Shown: one piece after another, positions 34,507 through 42,132 of the stretch
How the letters are laid out: each line of letters starts with the position of its first letter
Numbering within the stretch: the first letter of the stretch is position 1
NCBI GenBank assembly: GCA_016342285.1
Contig: JAEINQ010000037.1
Location: forward strand, 1 to 64,000
Direction: 5' to 3'
From: Desulfobacterales bacterium
GTDB taxonomy: Bacteria > Desulfobacterota > Desulfobacteria > Desulfobacterales > JAEINQ01
Length of the DNA: 64,000 bases
Position numbers and translations under genes: made by a program
Notes under the pieces: model-generated
Seen by the model: the letters and a program-made list of their open reading frames with translations, nothing else
The model's database searches: none
What the model was told of the DNA's origin: nothing

Positions 34507-34521
34507 TATAACATTGTTTGA
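34507..34521. promoter_or_regulatory. Candidate TetR operator, site 3, imperfect
   Basis: TATAACATTGTTTGA keeps the left arm of sites 1 and 2 exactly and the right arm in part. It lies 19 bp upstream of the TetR start codon, where an autoregulatory site is expected. Confidence 0.45.
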
Positions 34522-34684
34522 ATACTTATTGTTATTCATATTGTCAATGAATATTTTTATCGCCCCGGCCTAACGATTCGTCCGCTGAACCGACTTCTCC
34601 ATACATCGCTTTTGGATTATCGCATGGATATCGTCTCAACCCTTGCAAAAACGGCTTGACACAGAAAAGCTAATATTTTAGATC

Positions 34685-34704
34685 ATAGTGAACATGTTCA
34701 CTAT
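34685..34704. promoter_or_regulatory. Operator palindrome before the plus-strand TetR gene
   Basis: ATAGTGAACATGTTCACTAT is a perfect 20-bp palindrome directly upstream of the TetR gene. The site and its position fit autoregulation by that protein. Because it touches the first GTG at 34705, translation probably starts further in, at 34762. Confidence 0.8.
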
Positions 34705-34761
34705 GTGAACTCGTTCGCCTTGTGCCCAGCCATTACTACAAACGTATTGGAGCAACGAACA

Positions 34762-35364
34762 TTGAAGCCGGTCGGGAAAAGAAAGGGAATACAAAAGGCG
34801 GAAACACGTGAACTGATTCTTGAAAGCGCCCGAGCACTTTTTGAGGCCGAGGGTTTTGAGAAAACCACCATGCGGGCCGTCGCGTTGCATGCCGAAATTG
34901 GACTGGGCACGATCTATAAGCATTTCACGAATAAAGTCACGTTGCTAGCGGCCGCCTTTTTAGGAGATTTGACTCATCTTTACGATTCGGCCATGGCCAG
35001 CATTCCGGCAAATATATCGATCAAAGAACAATTCATCCATATTTCAAGGCAATTTTACCTCTTTTATACCTCCAGGCCGTCGCTTTCCAGGGCCTATCTG
35101 GTTAACATATCTTCAATGGATGAGCAGGCAACAGCGCTAATTAACAACTTTGATGCGAGCTTTACTGAAAATTTAACCATACTGGTAGCACAGGCCCAGA
35201 AACACGGAGAGATCAGCCCGCATAAGAATGCCGCATTCGTGGCCATGTCGCTCATCGCCGACTATTTCTACGTACTGGGCAACCATTTCTTGCGTAACAA
35301 CGAAACTGACCCGGATAGGATGCTGGAGATACTTGGAAAACTGTTGGATCAAACTGTCCCATGA
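34762..35364 (+). CDS. TetR family transcriptional regulator
   Basis: Regulator of about 200 residues. The helix-turn-helix reads TTMRAVALHAEIGLGTIYKHFTNKV. The frame opens at a GTG at 34705, but that lies on the operator without a ribosome site. A TTG at 34762 has GGAG 9 bases before it and gives a basic N-terminus (KPVGKRKGIQKAETR), so it is preferred with moderate certainty. A perfect palindrome at 34685-34704 marks its own promoter. The orphan qmoC-like gene follows 132 bp downstream on the same strand and may be under its control. Confidence 0.82.
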   Translation: MKPVGKRKGIQKAETRELILESARALFEAEGFEKTTMRAVALHAEIGLGTIYKHFTNKVTLLAAAFLGDLTHLYDSAMASIPANISIKEQFIHISRQFYLFYTSRPSLSRAYLVNISSMDEQATALINNFDASFTENLTILVAQAQKHGEISPHKNAAFVAMSLIADYFYVLGNHFLRNNETDPDRMLEILGKLLDQTVP

Positions 35365-35496
35365 TGAATCGTATAAAAGCCCTCTGGTTCCTCGCTATTT
35401 CGTCTGGAAGGCAGAAGGGTGCCGGCCGGCATAGTTTTACCCAAATGAAACAGCGAAACGCCAGCCCTCTGATACGGACCTGAAGAGGAAGTACAA

Positions 35497-36636
35497 ATGA
35501 AAAACCGATGCCTTGTGGAACCGGATCTTAAATTTATCGATGCCATCAAAAAGGCAGGCGGCGACAGCCTGAAAAAGTGTATTCAATGCGCAAGCTGTAC
35601 TGTTGTCTGCAAGCTTTCTCCGGATTTACAGCCTTTTCCCAGAAAAGAGATGCTCTATGCCGGTTGGGGGTTGAAAGACCGGCTTGTCGGCAATCCAGAC
35701 ATATGGCTCTGTTATAATTGCGGCGACTGCTCTGACCTGTGCCCGCGTCAGGCTATGCCGGGAGATACACTCGGAGCTATCCGACGACTTTCGATAAAGG
35801 AGTATTCCAAGCCATCGGCTATCCACCGGTTGTTCGACGATCCCAGGTATCTTCCGGTGCTATTCATCCTTCCGGCACTGATCATCACTGCGGTCGGTTT
35901 GTCCACCGGGTTGCTGAACCTGCAACATGACGGCGGACCCATCGTCTACGCCCGTTTTTTTCCGGTTTCGCTCATTGAAATCATTTTCATCCCGCTACCG
36001 ATTCTGACGGGACTAATATTGTTTATCGGAATCAGAAAAATGCTTGCGGATATGCAAGCCAATTTCTTTTATCGCGGACTATCCAACGACACCCCCGTCG
36101 AACCGGTTGCTTTTTTAAAAACCCTGGTCACGACCCTACCCGAAATCATCAAGCACGAAAAGTTTGCCACATGCACGCAAAACCGGGGCCGAAAACTCAG
36201 CCATATGCTGGTGTCCTTTTCTTACCTCAATCTTGCATTGGTGGCCGGAACGTTCGTCTTCGCCCTTTACATCCTTGACAGCCATGGCCCTTATTCCCAA
36301 TTGAATCCCATAAAAATCTTTGCCAATCTCTCTGGTATTGCGCTCATTGCAGGCAGTCTTATGCTAATCAAAGACAGGCTGAAAAGTCACCAAGAGCAGA
36401 GTTTTTATTTTGATTGGTATCTGTTGGGGCTTTCACTGTTTTTGGGGATCACCGGCATGATCACCCAGTTTCTACGCTTGGCTGATCGGCCTGAGATGGC
36501 GATTGCCATCTATTTCATCCATCTGGTGTTAGTGTTCAACCTCATCGCCTTTCTTCCTTATTCCAAATTGGCACATTTCATCTACCGGACTGTCGCTGTA
36601 ACATACAGTGCCTATGCCAGGAAAGAACAGCGGTGA
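35497..36636 (+). CDS. QmoC-like membrane subunit (quinone-interacting oxidoreductase)
   Basis: Protein of 379 residues matching the QmoC layout. The N-terminal half has two [4Fe-4S] motifs (CIQCASCTVVC and CYNCGDCSDLCP) of the HdrC kind. The C-terminal half has six hydrophobic helices of the NarI heme-b type with histidines (SHML, YFIHLVL). In sulfate reducers, QmoABC passes menaquinol electrons to AprBA. Here qmoA and qmoB are absent and aprBA is 11 kb away, so this is an orphan copy. GAGGAAGTACAA precedes the ATG. It may partner with another flavoprotein, or be an evolutionary leftover. Confidence 0.85.
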   Translation: MKNRCLVEPDLKFIDAIKKAGGDSLKKCIQCASCTVVCKLSPDLQPFPRKEMLYAGWGLKDRLVGNPDIWLCYNCGDCSDLCPRQAMPGDTLGAIRRLSIKEYSKPSAIHRLFDDPRYLPVLFILPALIITAVGLSTGLLNLQHDGGPIVYARFFPVSLIEIIFIPLPILTGLILFIGIRKMLADMQANFFYRGLSNDTPVEPVAFLKTLVTTLPEIIKHEKFATCTQNRGRKLSHMLVSFSYLNLALVAGTFVFALYILDSHGPYSQLNPIKIFANLSGIALIAGSLMLIKDRLKSHQEQSFYFDWYLLGLSLFLGITGMITQFLRLADRPEMAIAIYFIHLVLVFNLIAFLPYSKLAHFIYRTVAVTYSAYARKEQR

Positions 36637-36710
36637 AGCGAAACGGAGCCCCCCTGATTAAGACGCGCCCGGTCCCGAACCCGCCCCCCCACTTTGCCTG
36701 GGAATCTTTA

Positions 36711-36902
36711 TCAGTCCGGTTTTTCCGGGGGCGGCCTGGCAGGTATTCGAGGATCCGGCGACGACCCGGCGCAGGCCGCACTGGCATCACATGTGGTGCA
36801 TCCGCATCCGCAGGCACCCACGGTTTTCTTTTTTCCGAAAAAGGTCCTGGCGACATATACGGCAGCCAGACCCACGATGATGACAACAATGAGATTCTGC
36901 AT
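36711..36902 (-). CDS. FeoB-associated Cys-rich membrane protein
   Basis: Small protein of 63 residues. One N-terminal transmembrane helix (LIVVIIVGLAAVYVA) is followed by a cysteine-rich stretch (ACGCGCTTCDASAAC) and a proline-rich tail, matching the small proteins often coded next to feoB. Their role is probably to support iron transport; the details are unknown. An ATG at 36914 is an alternative start. It lies 31 bp downstream of feoB on the same strand. Confidence 0.8.
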   Translation of the reverse strand: MQNLIVVIIVGLAAVYVARTFFGKKKTVGACGCGCTTCDASAACAGSSPDPRIPARPPPEKPD

Positions 36903-36933
36903 TTTACTTCGCATCCTTCGTGCTCTTTGTGGT

Positions 36934-39144
36934 TCAATACCCCAGAAGCGATCCAACCTGGAATACCGCCACGGCCAGGGAAAAGGCCAGCACCGTGTTG
37001 AAGACCATGGAAAACGCACCCCACTTCCAGCTGCCCGCCTCTCTTGAAATACAGACCACGGCCACAAAGCAGGGGGCGTAGAAAATGGTAAAGATGATCA
37101 GGCTCAGGGCGGTGAGCGGACGCCAGCCCGGCGTAGCGCGTAGGGCCTGGGACAGGGGCTGGCTCTCTTCCGGGTCGACCTCGCCCAAAGAATAGGCGGT
37201 CCCCAGAGTGGAGACAATCACCTCCTTGGCCGCGAAACCACCCACCAGGGCAATATTGGTGCGCCAATCAAACCCGGCCCATCGGCTCACGGGTTCCATG
37301 GCCGTTCCGATCCGTCCGGCAACCGAATGGCGAAGGGCCAGTTCCGCTTCTCGGGTTTCAATCTCACCCAGCCGATCCTTTAATGCCTTCGCCTCCGGTG
37401 AAAGCGCTTCGACACCGGATTCGATTTCTCCGGCCACCTGGGCGGAAACCCCGGCAACGGCCGATTGGCGGGCCTCGACAAAGCGGCCCCGGTCATTTTC
37501 AGGCAACCTGGGGTAAGTCATCATGGCCCAGAGCAAAATCGAGATGGCCAGAATCACCGTGCCTGCCTTTTTGATGTACTGCCAGGTCCGCTCCCAGGTG
37601 TGGATGGCCAGGCCCCGGAAAGTGGGAAACCGGTACGGCGGCAGTTCCATGACAAAAGGGGTAGCCGGCCCCCGAATCACCGTGGACCGCAACAACCGGG
37701 CGACCAGCAGGGCACCGCCCCAGGCAATCACCGTTATCATCCCCATCATTACCGTCTCCCGGCCGGGGAAAAAGGCGGCCACCAGAAGAAGGAAAATGGG
37801 CAATTTGGCCCCGCAATTCATGAATGGTACGGTCAGCAGGGTGGCCAGACGCTCCCGAGGCGAACGTAGGGTCCGGGTCGCCATGACACCGGGCACGGCG
37901 CAACCGCCGGCAATGCCGCCGGAGATGATAAAGGCCATGACCGAACTGCCGTGGAGACCGAAGGCGCGAAAGACCCGGTCCAGCATGAACGCGACCCGGG
38001 CCAGGTATCCGGAATCCTCCAGAACAGCGATTCCCAGAAACATGAACATGATCAGGGGCACGAAACCCAGGACCCCCCCGACGCCGTCAATGACACCGGA
38101 AACCAGCATTGAACGGAGCGGCCCGACGGGGAGCACTGCCGACGCCCGTTCGCCGAGCCAACCGAAAAAAGCCTCCATCCACCCCACCGGCAACCCGCTG
38201 GCGGTGAAGGTGAAATGATACAGCCCCAGAAGGATTGCGGCCATGACCAAGGGGCCGACAAACCGGTGGGTAACCACCCGGTCAATCCGGTCCGACATGT
38301 AAAGACGGGCCGGATCGCCACTCTGGCGGATGACCCCCTGCCGGACCAGGGACCGGATATAGCCGTAGCGGTAATCGGCGATCAGGGCCTCGGGAAAGGT
38401 ATCCAGAGTGCGTTCCAGATGGGACGCCACCTTCTCCGCCATTTTCTCCAGGGCGTCGGAAAGCTCCGGATCCGCCTTTTGTCCGGCCTCGGCGACCTGC
38501 TCGTCTTTTTCCAGGTATTTCATGGCAATCCAGCGGGCCCGATAGACGCCGGTCAAAAAGCCGGCGGTCTCGATCTTTTCCGTCATGGACCGCAGCACCC
38601 CGTCGATATCCTCACCGTAGGAGATATCCAGCGGACGCTGGTCCCGGCCAAGGTCAATGGCCCGCGCCGCTTCAGTCATGAGCGCGTCCTTGCCGCGCCC
38701 GGTTCGGGCCACGGTGGGTATCACGGGAACACCCAAAAGTTCGGAGAGACGCTCCGTATCGATAGCGATGCCGCGATTTTCCGCCACATCCATCATGTTC
38801 AGGGCGATACAGACCGGAACCCCCATCTCCATGAACTGCAAGGTGAGATAGAGGTTTCGCTCCAGGTTGGACGCATCGACGATATTGACCACCAGGCCCG
38901 GTTGTTCCTGGACCAGAAAATCCCGGGCCACGACCTCTTCCAGAGAATAGGCGGTGAGGGAATAGGTGCCGGGAAGATCGACAATGTTGAGTCGAACCTC
39001 TTTTTCGATGTATACGCCCTGTTTTTTCTCGACGGTCACGCCGGGGTAATTGCCCACATGCTGCCGGGCGCCGGTCAGGGCGTTAAACAGGGTCGTCTTG
39101 CCGGAATTGGGGTTGCCGGCTAGGGCAATGGTTGCCGTTGTCAT
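36934..39144 (-). CDS. feoB: Ferrous iron transport protein B
   Basis: FeoB of 736 residues. The N-terminal G domain has GNPNSGKTTLFN (G1), DLPGTYSL (G3) and NMMDVAE (G4). The C-terminal part is the transporter domain with many helices and the conserved NCGAKLP and GGFAAKEVIV segments. It moves Fe2+ across the inner membrane. The length is usual. GGAGGTG stands 13 bases before the ATG at 39144, close to the stop of feoA (39151), so the two are co-translated. The adjacent DtxR-type regulator and the palindrome at 39427 point to iron control. Confidence 0.95.
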   Translation of the reverse strand: MTTATIALAGNPNSGKTTLFNALTGARQHVGNYPGVTVEKKQGVYIEKEVRLNIVDLPGTYSLTAYSLEEVVARDFLVQEQPGLVVNIVDASNLERNLYLTLQFMEMGVPVCIALNMMDVAENRGIAIDTERLSELLGVPVIPTVARTGRGKDALMTEAARAIDLGRDQRPLDISYGEDIDGVLRSMTEKIETAGFLTGVYRARWIAMKYLEKDEQVAEAGQKADPELSDALEKMAEKVASHLERTLDTFPEALIADYRYGYIRSLVRQGVIRQSGDPARLYMSDRIDRVVTHRFVGPLVMAAILLGLYHFTFTASGLPVGWMEAFFGWLGERASAVLPVGPLRSMLVSGVIDGVGGVLGFVPLIMFMFLGIAVLEDSGYLARVAFMLDRVFRAFGLHGSSVMAFIISGGIAGGCAVPGVMATRTLRSPRERLATLLTVPFMNCGAKLPIFLLLVAAFFPGRETVMMGMITVIAWGGALLVARLLRSTVIRGPATPFVMELPPYRFPTFRGLAIHTWERTWQYIKKAGTVILAISILLWAMMTYPRLPENDRGRFVEARQSAVAGVSAQVAGEIESGVEALSPEAKALKDRLGEIETREAELALRHSVAGRIGTAMEPVSRWAGFDWRTNIALVGGFAAKEVIVSTLGTAYSLGEVDPEESQPLSQALRATPGWRPLTALSLIIFTIFYAPCFVAVVCISREAGSWKWGAFSMVFNTVLAFSLAVAVFQVGSLLGY

Positions 39145-39150
39145 GGGTAA

Positions 39151-39384
39151 TTATTTCACCTCCACGTCGATATGGTCCGCCTCGCTGTTTCGAAGGGTCA
39201 GGGTAAAGCCGCCGACCCGCAGGGCCACGGGGTCTTTCAGGGGCGCCCGCCCCTGGACCTTGATCGATGTGCCGGGAACCATCCCCATATCCCGAATCCG
39301 GCGACCCAGGTCACCATGGGCCCGGACCGAGGTGATGGTTCCGGTCTGATTGTCTTTCATCTGTCTCATGTTGATGGTGGTCAT
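39151..39384 (-). CDS. feoA: Ferrous iron transport protein A
   Basis: FeoA of 77 residues, an SH3-like domain. LGRRIRDMGMVPGTSIKV and PLKDPVALRVGGFTLTLR are its typical segments. It is thought to regulate FeoB GTPase activity. AAGGCGGATC precedes the ATG at 39384. It is the first gene of feoA-feoB-Cys-rich protein, transcribed away from the DtxR-type regulator. Confidence 0.93.
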   Translation of the reverse strand: MTTINMRQMKDNQTGTITSVRAHGDLGRRIRDMGMVPGTSIKVQGRAPLKDPVALRVGGFTLTLRNSEADHIDVEVK

Positions 39385-39426
39385 GATCCGCCTTTTCCGT
39401 CGTCGATGTTTGAGTCATTTTTGATT

Positions 39427-39442
39427 GTTTGGTAGGCCAAAC
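39427..39442. promoter_or_regulatory. Candidate DtxR/IdeR-type operator
   Basis: GTTTGGTAGGCCAAAC is a palindrome with arms GTTTGG/CCAAAC, 43 bp upstream of feoA and 122 bp upstream of the DtxR-type gene, which is transcribed the other way. It resembles the GC-centred, T-flanked boxes bound by iron regulators. Confidence 0.55.
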
Positions 39443-39563
39443 TTTATTTGCTGTCAACAGTTATTTTGGGCGATGCATAGATAGTTTACATATTGCCCCG
39501 TTCGTGGCAGACTGGGTTGGGATAACAAACAGCCTTGGGCTTGGAAACGAGGGAGGGAATGCC

Positions 39564-40073
39564 ATGGATCAAAAAACCGGCCTTTCGGAGAGTCTCGAAG
39601 ACTACCTGGAGACCATTTTGGGGCTGGAACAGAGCCAGAAGGTGGCCCGGGCCAAAGACATCGCCGACCGCATGGGGGTGCTGCGAGGGTCGGTCACGGG
39701 GGCACTCAAAAGCCTGGCGGAAAAAGGCCTGATCAACTACGAGCCTTACAGTTTCATCACCCTGACGCCCAAAGGGGCGGCCATCGCCGGGGAGGTCGCC
39801 CGGCGCCACAAGGCCATCAAAGCGTTCCTCCAAAACGTTCTGCTGCTGGAGGAGGAAAGCGCCGATGAGAACGCCTGCCGCATGGAACACGCCATGGACA
39901 AGGACGCCATCGACCGGCTGGTGCAGTTTATCGAATACATCGACCAGTGCCCGCGAGCCGGAGACGACTGGGTCAAGGCCTTTGTCAATTATTACCCCAA
40001 GGGAAAGGTCGAAAAAGAAAAATGCCTCACCTGCCTGGAGAGCTGCCTGGACCGGTATCAAGCCCAGGCCTGA
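39564..40073 (+). CDS. DtxR/MntR family metal-dependent regulator
   Basis: Regulator of 169 residues. An N-terminal winged helix (VARAKDIADRMGVLRGSVTGALKSL) leads into a metal-binding dimerisation domain with ARRHKAIKAFLQNVLLLEEESAD and CRMEHAM. The C-terminus has KCLTCLESC, an extra cysteine motif seen in some deltaproteobacterial members. The ATG at 39564 follows GAGGGAGGG. It probably represses feoAB and itself when iron is bound, through the palindrome at 39427-39442. Confidence 0.87.
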   Translation: MDQKTGLSESLEDYLETILGLEQSQKVARAKDIADRMGVLRGSVTGALKSLAEKGLINYEPYSFITLTPKGAAIAGEVARRHKAIKAFLQNVLLLEEESADENACRMEHAMDKDAIDRLVQFIEYIDQCPRAGDDWVKAFVNYYPKGKVEKEKCLTCLESCLDRYQAQA

Positions 40074-40094
40074 CCAAGGGTTGGGGCAATCGGT

Positions 40095-40271
40095 TCATGG
40101 GCGGGTCATGTCCATACCGCGTGCCGCTTCGATGACGAAACGGGCGTTGATATCACCAAAGGCAAAAAAACACTCCGGGTCATTGACAAAAAGCGCCCGG
40201 CAAAGGATTATTTTCGAGAATCCCGCATGCGTGGTTTCTGTGACATCCCTGCAATCCAGCGAGGCTGCCAC
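40095..40271 (-). CDS. Candidate small protein, 58 residues
   Basis: Unrecognised short frame with protein-like content (AALFVND-type strand, then CFFAFGDINARFVIEAARGM). It begins with a GTG at 40271 that has GAAGG about 10 bases upstream and ends in TGA at 40095. It is too short to judge codon use well. It occupies most of the gap between the DtxR-type gene and the 551-residue gene. It could also be the remnant of a longer gene. Confidence 0.3.
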   Translation of the reverse strand: MAASLDCRDVTETTHAGFSKIILCRALFVNDPECFFAFGDINARFVIEAARGMDMTRP

Positions 40272-40347
40272 GAATCCAAGCCTTCAAGCAGGTTGTCGGC
40301 CGGCAGACACCCCTGCAACGTTAATATAGACCGATAAGGACCCGGCC

Positions 40348-42003
40348 ATGACCCTGAGAACCTGTGTTCTGCCCACTGGCCGGTTTTTCGTCGGCGTGCA
40401 CAAGCCGACGTTTTCCGTCCATAACCACCGCTGCCATGATCACCTCACCACCCTTGGCTGTCTCGAAAACGGAACACCGGTCATCAATGCCGCCAATTTT
40501 CCCCCAGGCGATCTGAAATCGCTGAACGGTGACTGGGTTTATGAAATCGCCAACCCCCTCCCCTTTCGCGGGGTCACCTATATTGCGCGCGCCTGGGCTG
40601 AAAAAAAGGCGGGTGACCCGGCATCCATCTGTCTGCCCCGTCCCCCTCCGGTGTCATTTGCCCGAACCGCGGAAAAATGGTTTGGCCATGCCCCCCATGG
40701 GGCAGAGCAAACGGATCAGGCCATTTCAACCCTGCCCCGACCGCTGCAGCTCGCCCTGGCCACCACCAGTACCGACCCCGCCGACTTGGTCTGCCTGGCA
40801 AAGATCAGCGCGACCTTCGTCTTCGCCGACAAGAACGGCGAACCGACTGGCCTGGCTTACCGAACAGGAGATGACGAAAGCACCCGACCCGCCATCGAAG
40901 ATCCGCATCTCTTCGATGCGGTGGCCAACAACCGCCACCTGCCGGACCATTACAAGAGAATCATGGCGCTGCGGCCCGGCGTTCAGGGCGGCAGTGAAAT
41001 CGTCGGAGAATTTCAGTCGGAAAGCAGCCATATCTTTGAGTACTTAAGGACCAACAGTTATATTCCAGGGGGACACTATGCCGCCAACCTGGCCGATGAC
41101 GCTGTTCGCTATGGACTGGAAGACCTTGGCCTTGGTGACATGACAGGTTTGAGGCACCTGTTCTATCAGCGCACCTTTATCCGGTTGGCCGAACAGCTCA
41201 GCCTGGCCACACCGGAAGGGCGCCGCACACTGACAGGCGAAGAACTCGAAACATTGCGTCTGCAGATCGGCCGTGCCCTCTCCGGGTCATCAGACAGCAA
41301 CCGCTTGGCTTTGGACGGTATTCTTTGGGGATGGAATTTCGGCTACGACTACGCACCGAGCGATTATCGCCTGCATGCCTCACACCAGCAAATCCACCAG
41401 CAGTATGCCCTGGTGCCGGAGAAGGTCTACACTGCCGATCCGCAAAATCCAAAAGCGTCTTCTCTGCCGGCCTATGCCTGCGGCGACCTGGTGGCCGATT
41501 TTGTCCGTCAGTATCGCAGGGAGACCGGGCGGGGATTTTTTGAGACCTATGAAAAGGCCATCCGGGAGAACCGACGGACCGACGGGCGAAACGACCTGGA
41601 GGCAAGCCTGCTGGTCCATGCCGATGACCAGGTGATGATCTTCGTACCCAAGGCACAGACCAGCCAGTGGGAGATCCAGATCATGCCCCTGCATCCGGTG
41701 GGCAACGTGGCGGAAGCCGATGGGGACATGCGCAGCGCCCTTGACCGGGCACTCTGGATCGCGGCCCGGGTCCTGTCGGCCTTGGGCGCACGGATGATCA
41801 CCGGTATCGAGTTTTCCAAACGGATCGGAGAACAAGACCCGGACCAGCGGCTGCTATACAGCCTCCTGCCCCGCCTGCCCCAATCACCCGGGGCCTTCAG
41901 CGAGGCCCAGCTTCGATGGATCAACGGCCACTACCCGGAAGATTTCGCCCGGGCCTGCCGGAACAAACTGGCCGAGGTAACAGGGAGCATGGGCGGCCGG
42001 TAA
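40348..42003 (+). CDS. Uncharacterised 551-residue protein, possible HIT-like nucleotidyltransferase fold
   Basis: I do not recognise this protein. It has no signal peptide or membrane helix. A segment WGWNFGYDYAPSDYRLHASHQ, then QIHQQYALVPEKVY, contains a histidine-rich HASHQQIHQQ motif that recalls the histidine triad of GalT/HIT-type nucleotidyltransferases; the link is weak and rests on that motif only. AAGGA lies 8 bases before the ATG at 40348. Its TAA stop lies inside repeat R1. It stands alone between the DtxR gene and a convergent histidine kinase gene. Confidence 0.55.
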   Translation: MTLRTCVLPTGRFFVGVHKPTFSVHNHRCHDHLTTLGCLENGTPVINAANFPPGDLKSLNGDWVYEIANPLPFRGVTYIARAWAEKKAGDPASICLPRPPPVSFARTAEKWFGHAPHGAEQTDQAISTLPRPLQLALATTSTDPADLVCLAKISATFVFADKNGEPTGLAYRTGDDESTRPAIEDPHLFDAVANNRHLPDHYKRIMALRPGVQGGSEIVGEFQSESSHIFEYLRTNSYIPGGHYAANLADDAVRYGLEDLGLGDMTGLRHLFYQRTFIRLAEQLSLATPEGRRTLTGEELETLRLQIGRALSGSSDSNRLALDGILWGWNFGYDYAPSDYRLHASHQQIHQQYALVPEKVYTADPQNPKASSLPAYACGDLVADFVRQYRRETGRGFFETYEKAIRENRRTDGRNDLEASLLVHADDQVMIFVPKAQTSQWEIQIMPLHPVGNVAEADGDMRSALDRALWIAARVLSALGARMITGIEFSKRIGEQDPDQRLLYSLLPRLPQSPGAFSEAQLRWINGHYPEDFARACRNKLAEVTGSMGGR

Positions 42004-42117
42004 GCGTTTACAGGGTGCCGCAGATGCGAGGCGCCGGGCATGCAGACGTACTGTTTTCTTACTTCAAATGCCCGGGAACGAAGTCACGCCTCGGCGTGAT
42101 GCCCTGTGAGCGCTTAC
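42000..42117. repeat. Palindromic repeat family R1, copy 2
   Basis: A 118-bp palindrome. GTAAGCGTTTACAGGG pairs with CCCTGTGAGCGCTTAC, and the inner CCGGGCATGCAGACGTAC with ACTTCAAATGCCCGG. The left end contains the TAA stop codon of the 551-residue gene (42001-42003). The right end lies 16 bp before the stop of the convergent kinase gene. It may serve as a terminator for both. Confidence 0.85.
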
Positions 42118-42132
42118 GGATTTTTGATCGCC

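Noticed and set aside
33724..34521. Long plus-strand frame opposite the TetR gene
   Set aside because: Antisense shadow of the TetR gene; first residues come from AT-rich intergenic DNA and no ribosome site exists.
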